Of a stretch of DNA of 8,202 bases, positions 6,011-8,202 are shown piece after piece (within the stretch, counting starts at the first letter, position 1; the number at the start of each line of letters is the position of its first letter). This DNA comes from Nitrososphaerales archaeon TH703 (lineage in GTDB: Archaea; Thermoproteota; Nitrososphaeria; Nitrososphaerales; Nitrososphaeraceae): contig JAATVL010000136.1 in NCBI GenBank assembly GCA_014523525.1, positions 1 to 8,202 on the forward strand, read 5' to 3'. Under the pieces are notes generated by a model. The model was not told the origin of the DNA. It saw nothing but the letters and a program-made list of their open reading frames with translations, and made no database searches. The position numbers were made by a program, and so were the translations under genes.

Positions 6011-6190
6011 ATGTTTTATATTTCAAATTGGCTAATGAAAAACTATGATCTAAGATCAATTTGGATTTGCAAGGAATGTGGATCTACGTTTTCATTTCGT
6101 TCCGATGTTGAAGAACACATTGGAAAATTAGGACATAACAACATAAATGAGTATGACATGATGTCCGGAAAACTGTTAGATGAGGAATAA
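6011..6190 (+). CDS. Mini C2H2 zinc-finger protein (about 59 residues)
   Basis: One classical finger, IWICKECGSTFSFRSDVEEH, is followed by a second His six residues on: C-x2-C-x12-H-x5-H, with the core Phe and Val in place. An acidic tail (MMSGKLLDEE) ends at TAA 6188-6190. The start is uncertain. ATG 6011 gives 59 residues, an upstream TTG (6008) adds one, and ATG 6035 gives a 51-residue form lacking the hydrophobic MFYISNWL lead, closer to the other mini-fingers here. It is the third such protein on this strand. Zn binding is well supported, and nucleic-acid or protein binding is possible. A small CGATT/AATCG hairpin (6202-6216) after the stop may aid termination. Confidence 0.82.
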   Translation: MFYISNWLMKNYDLRSIWICKECGSTFSFRSDVEEHIGKLGHNNINEYDMMSGKLLDEE

Positions 6191-6238
6191 TCTCAAACTT
6201 ACGATTCTCAAAATCGATTACTTTACACTAATTAATAC

Positions 6239-6249
6239 TTAATATAAAG
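6239..6249 (+). promoter_or_regulatory. TATA box of tRNA-Ser
   Basis: TTAATATAAAG is centred 27 bases before the first base of the tRNA. This is the expected archaeal spacing for transcription starting at or just before the mature 5' end. Confidence 0.6.
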
Positions 6250-6270
6250 AAAAAATTGAGTAGATTCCAA

Positions 6271-6372
6271 GCCGGGGTCGCCTAGCCTGGTAGGGCGCAA
6301 GCCTGGAACCAAATATGAACCGAAAGCTTGTGACCTGTGAAGGTCTCGAGGGTTCAAATCCCTCTCCCGGCG
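6271..6372 (+). tRNA. tRNA-Ser: tRNA-Ser(GGA) with a 16-nt intron
   Basis: All arms fold. The acceptor GCCGGGG (6271-6277) pairs with TCCCGGC (6365-6371), with one G-U at the base. The D stem GCCT pairs with GGGC, with a U-G closing pair. The anticodon stem CAAGC (6298-6302) pairs with GCTTG (6326-6330). A long variable arm has the stem GACCT/AGGTC, and the T arm is GAGGG-TTCAAAT-CCCTC. The long variable arm and discriminator G73 (6372) identify a class II serine tRNA. The anticodon GGA is at 6305-6307. The loop has 16 extra bases at 6309-6324. Removing them at the canonical 37/38 site gives a normal loop, CTGGAAA, and an 86-nt tRNA. No CCA is encoded. A T6 tract (6375-6380) follows as a likely terminator. 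Confidence 0.93.
6309..6324 (+). other. tRNA intron at position 37/38
   Basis: The 16 bases lie just after A37. TGG (6304-6306) can pair with CCG (6320-6322), leaving AAC and AAA as three-base bulges. Archaeal splicing endonuclease cuts within such bulges, which gives exactly these ends. The central helix is only three pairs, including one G-U, so this is a relaxed bulge-helix-bulge. Confidence 0.8.
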
Positions 6373-6374
6373 TA

Positions 6375-6380
6375 TTTTTT
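6375..6380 (+). terminator. T-tract terminator of tRNA-Ser
   Basis: A run of six T two bases after the discriminator base, without a hairpin. This is typical of archaeal intrinsic termination. Confidence 0.5.
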
Positions 6381-6427
6381 GATCCACCTTCATGAAATTA
6401 GTCAAAAATCCGATTTGAGGAGTATTA

Positions 6428-6472
6428 TGGCTAGAGAGTTACGTTCCCATACTTACAGTCAGTATCTAGCCA
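6428..6472. repeat. Inverted repeat upstream of the RTX gene
   Basis: TGGCTAGA (6428-6435) and TCTAGCCA (6465-6472) are perfect 8-bp inverted arms, 29 bases apart. Within the spacer, ACTTACAGTCAGT (6451-6463) is a near-perfect odd palindrome. Both lie just before the TATA box of the RTX gene, where an archaeal activator or repressor could bind. An operator role is inference. Confidence 0.4.
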
Positions 6473-6484
6473 AAAAAAAGTACT

Positions 6485-6494
6485 GCTTAAATTA
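6485..6494 (+). promoter_or_regulatory. TATA-like element of the RTX gene
   Basis: GCTTAAATTA is centred about 35 bases before ATG 6524, giving a leader of about eight bases. TCTAC-TAGTT-GTAGA (6503-6517), a 5-bp inverted repeat, covers the predicted transcription start. Confidence 0.45.
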
Positions 6495-6523
6495 GTGGAC
6501 ATTCTACTAGTTGTAGATAAGAG

Positions 6524-7255
6524 ATGTATTATAAGATTATCAACGGTAAAAAAATATTTGTTGCTTTAATTGCGGTGTTATTGGGTGCACTATCTCCATC
6601 AGTTGTTTCTAGTGCATTGGCAGATAATATAGTAGGAAGTGATGATGACGACGTTCTCCCAGGAACTAGTGATGATGATAGCATCTGGGGATTGGACGGT
6701 GACGATATAATGTGGGGAAAATCAGGGGAAGATAATCTGTATGGACATGATGGAGAAGACAATATTATTGGAAATTCTGGTGATGATTTCATATTAGCAG
6801 GAGATAATGAAGACATAGTTGAAGGCAATGGTGGTGAAGACACCATTTATGGTGGAAGGAGTACTGATGTGATTCAGGGTAATAGTGGCGATGATGATAT
6901 AACAGGAGGAAAGGGAAATGATATAATAGAAGGAAACAGAGGCAACGACTTTATTTATGGAAGTCGAGGAGATGATTGGATAGCAGGAAACAGAGGAAAT
7001 GATTGGTTATATGGAGAAAAGGGTGACGACAAACTAAAAGGTTATGCAGGTAAGGATAACCTAGCTGGAGGAAGTGGAGATGATAGACTATCAGGAGGAA
7101 AGGGAAATGATAAACTCGATGGTGGAAAAGATGATGACGTACTCAGAGGGGGTTCAGGAGCTGATAAATTTGACTGTGGAAGTGGGGATGACATTATCTT
7201 AGACTATCATCCGTCACAAGGTGACACCAAGAAATCTAATTGTGAAGATTTCTAA
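6524..7255 (+). CDS. Secreted all-RTX calcium-binding repeat protein
   Basis: 243 residues. Residues 1-34 form a Sec-type signal: lysines at 4, 9 and 10, a hydrophobic core (IFVALIAVLLGAL), and a likely cut after ALA (32-34). Residues 38-226 are 21 consecutive nonapeptides of the haemolysin-type pattern G-G-x-G-x-D-x-h-x (clear copies: GGSGDDRLS, GGKGNDKLD), with no gain or loss of a residue. Such repeats bind Ca2+ between turns and fold into a beta-roll. The tail (227-243) is short, with C240 able to pair with C218. No enzymatic domain is present. A Sec signal, not the C-terminal type I secretion signal of bacterial RTX toxins, suggests release to the pseudo-periplasm or surface. The mature protein is strongly acidic. 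A structural or Ca-buffering surface role is inferred. Confidence 0.88.
   Translation: MYYKIINGKKIFVALIAVLLGALSPSVVSSALADNIVGSDDDDVLPGTSDDDSIWGLDGDDIMWGKSGEDNLYGHDGEDNIIGNSGDDFILAGDNEDIVEGNGGEDTIYGGRSTDVIQGNSGDDDITGGKGNDIIEGNRGNDFIYGSRGDDWIAGNRGNDWLYGEKGDDKLKGYAGKDNLAGGSGDDRLSGGKGNDKLDGGKDDDVLRGGSGADKFDCGSGDDIILDYHPSQGDTKKSNCEDF
6635..7201 (+). repeat. 21 in-register 27-bp repeats encoding RTX nonapeptides
   Basis: Each 27-base unit encodes one nine-residue turn. The units are diverged in DNA but keep register without interruption. The N-terminal units (GSDDDDVLP, GTSDDDSIW) and AGDNEDIVE and GGRSTDVIQ are the least regular. Units 10-20 are closest to consensus. Confidence 0.85.
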
Positions 7256-7437
7256 ATATTTTTTACTAATCGCAAAATTTTATTTTTATACATCGATATA
7301 ACTATTTCCTTGTTAATATGCTATTTTTTAATCCTACGTGTGTAGATACGTTCTAGTCAATTGCTATATTTTCCAAATCCATAAAGCTTATTAGCATTGT
7401 TTAAATTATCGTTAAGATGTTAAATGAATGTCTTGAA
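7256..7437 (+). other. Intergenic region with T-tracts and a promoter
   Basis: T-rich stretches right after the RTX stop (T6 at 7259-7264, then TTTTATTTTTATA to about 7290) are likely terminators. The TATA-like TTTAAATTATC (7400-7410) serves the next gene. No gene is seen between them. Confidence 0.4.
7400..7410 (+). promoter_or_regulatory. TATA-like element of the sequon-rich protein gene
   Basis: TTTAAATTATC is centred at about 7405, so transcription would start near 7431. That is after an in-frame ATG at 7417 and seven bases before ATG 7438, which selects the latter as the start. Confidence 0.5.
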
Positions 7438-8202
7438 ATGAAACTCCTAAAATACAGTTTTGTAGGTTTATTGTTACTGGCATCAGCGTTATTTATCGTA
7501 ATCCCAACACAAAATCAAGGAATCTTTGGTCAAAATGCTAATACAACAAATACAACTGAATCAGAAAATCCAGCATTTGATGGGCAGAATCCAGGTTTTG
7601 TACCGCAAACTGAAGATGGAACAGCTCCACCACCTCCACCGTCAGATGCAACTAAAGTAGAAGATTTGCCAAAAGAAACTTTAGTTAAAGATCCTGATAG
7701 TGATCCACTTTCCATTACCAATAGAACAGAAATATTAGAGGTGCTTCCTGCAAACTCAACAAAGATTATAAAATTTGTAGATGAAGATTTAAAAAATACT
7801 ACAGGTGTTGGTCTTGCTCCAGCTGATGTACTGGAAAAATTAACATCTGAATCAAATGACAACAAGTCAATTCTCCAGCTCGCAAATCCCGATGAAATTA
7901 AACAAATTAAAATAATTGCAATAACCAATGCTACAGGTGGAGAAGAGGAAGAAGATGAACCGACTGCAAATGCAACTACAGAAGAAACTGAAGGAGGAGA
8001 AGAGACTAATGCAACAACTGTAACCGGAGAAGAAGAGCCTTTTGGTATAGTTGAAACTAACATGACAAATGCTACTGGAGGAGAAGAACAAGCTCAAGCA
8101 GGACAAGAAGAGACTAATGTGACAAATGCTACTGGAGGAGAAGAACAAGCTCAAGCAGGACAAGAAGAGACTAATGTGACAAATGCTACTGGAGGAGAAG
8201 AA
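7438..8202 (+). CDS. Secreted, sequon-rich repeat protein (3' end outside window)
   Basis: 255 residues are visible, with no stop before the window edge. Residues 1-32 form a signal (MKLLKYSFVGLLLLASALFIV, ending IFGQ). The likely cut after FGQ resembles other thaumarchaeal secreted proteins. Then come an Asn/Thr-rich stretch, a proline run (64-68), and a possibly folded acidic segment (about 70-163). From about 164 there is a Gly/Glu/Thr-rich region ending in a 19-residue repeat, ETNVTNATGGEEQAQAGQE. There are 15 N-x-S/T sequons (N35, 38, 95, 106, 120, 142, 164, 178, 191, 208, 211, 227, 230, 246, 249). This suggests a heavily N-glycosylated, acidic, extended surface protein. No enzymatic motif or family is recognised. 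ATG 7417 would add seven residues, but the promoter position disfavours it. Longer open frames on the opposite strand are shadows. Confidence 0.85.
   Translation, partial: MKLLKYSFVGLLLLASALFIVIPTQNQGIFGQNANTTNTTESENPAFDGQNPGFVPQTEDGTAPPPPPSDATKVEDLPKETLVKDPDSDPLSITNRTEILEVLPANSTKIIKFVDEDLKNTTGVGLAPADVLEKLTSESNDNKSILQLANPDEIKQIKIIAITNATGGEEEEDEPTANATTEETEGGEETNATTVTGEEEPFGIVETNMTNATGGEEQAQAGQEETNVTNATGGEEQAQAGQEETNVTNATGGEE
8056..8202 (+). repeat. 57-bp tandem repeat, 2.6 copies visible
   Basis: Units at 8056-8112, 8113-8169 and 8170-8202 (cut by the window edge). Unit 1 differs from unit 2 by only two bases (AAC ATG against AAT GTG); the visible part of unit 3 matches unit 2. Each unit encodes 19 residues with two sequons. 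More distant copies of the NATGGEE theme occur from about 7927. Confidence 0.95.

Noticed and set aside
6427..6495. 22-codon frame upstream of the RTX gene
   Set aside because: It lies across the inverted repeat and runs into the TATA box of the next gene, so the region is better explained as regulatory DNA.
6529..6846. Minus-strand Ser/Pro-rich frame inside the RTX gene
   Set aside because: A by-product of the repeated GGxGxD codons read backwards.
7530..8063. Long Ser/Val-rich open frame on the minus strand
   Set aside because: It is the antisense shadow of the signal-peptide, sequon-rich gene on the plus strand, which has a good start, signal sequence and promoter. The minus frame is low-complexity (runs of Ser, Val, Gly).
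7867..8163. Second minus-strand frame rich in Cys, Ser and Phe with internal repeats
   Set aside because: It only mirrors the 57-bp tandem repeat of the plus-strand gene. Its repetitive SLFFSSSS composition is not protein-like evidence.
8056..8202. Possible CRISPR-like array
   Set aside because: The 57-bp units are directly adjacent, without variable spacers, and stay in the reading frame of a secreted protein, so this is a coding tandem repeat.

Overview
The window is AT-rich archaeal chromosome, almost certainly from an ammonia-oxidising member of the Nitrososphaeria (Thaumarchaeota). Four things point there. It carries a 4-hydroxybutyryl-CoA dehydratase, the hallmark of the 3-hydroxypropionate/4-hydroxybutyrate carbon-fixation cycle. 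It carries the archaeal/eukaryal ribosomal protein L40e. Its tRNA-Ser has a short archaeal-type intron at position 37/38. Nearly every gene has a TATA-like element 25-35 bases before the start codon and no Shine-Dalgarno sequence, as expected for leaderless or short-leader transcripts. The two secreted proteins at the right end, one with a signal ending in FGQ, would suit a soil-type lineage, but I cannot name the species.

Layout. Positions 1-915 (+) hold the end of an unrecognised gene and two unrecognised small genes whose ends touch or overlap, probably one operon. Tail to tail with them, 905-2239 (-) is a tight two-gene adenine-salvage operon: adenine phosphoribosyltransferase (apt), then S-methyl-5'-thioadenosine phosphorylase (mtnP). 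MtnP releases adenine from methylthioadenosine and Apt turns it into AMP. Next on the same strand are abfD (2362-3873) and the ribosomal gene rpl40e (3950-4117).

Positions 4118-6190 are a region of very small genes around the rRNA methyltransferase gene rlmE (5039-5647). It has three single-finger C2H2 zinc proteins (49, 48 and about 59 residues) on the plus strand and a 52-residue Cys-rich protein on the minus strand. Three of these four are too short for usual gene-calling cut-offs. With L40e, five tiny probable metal-binding proteins lie within about 2.2 kb, mixed with translation genes (L40e, RlmE, tRNA-Ser).

The right end (6271-8202, +) starts with tRNA-Ser(GGA), which has a 16-nt intron. 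It is followed by two secreted proteins: a 243-residue protein whose whole mature part is 21 consecutive RTX calcium-binding nonapeptides, and a signal-peptide protein with 15 N-glycosylation sequons and a 57-bp tandem repeat that runs off the window. Together they suggest a calcium-binding, heavily glycosylated cell-surface or matrix layer. That role is inference. I saw no CRISPR array, insertion sequence or integrase.
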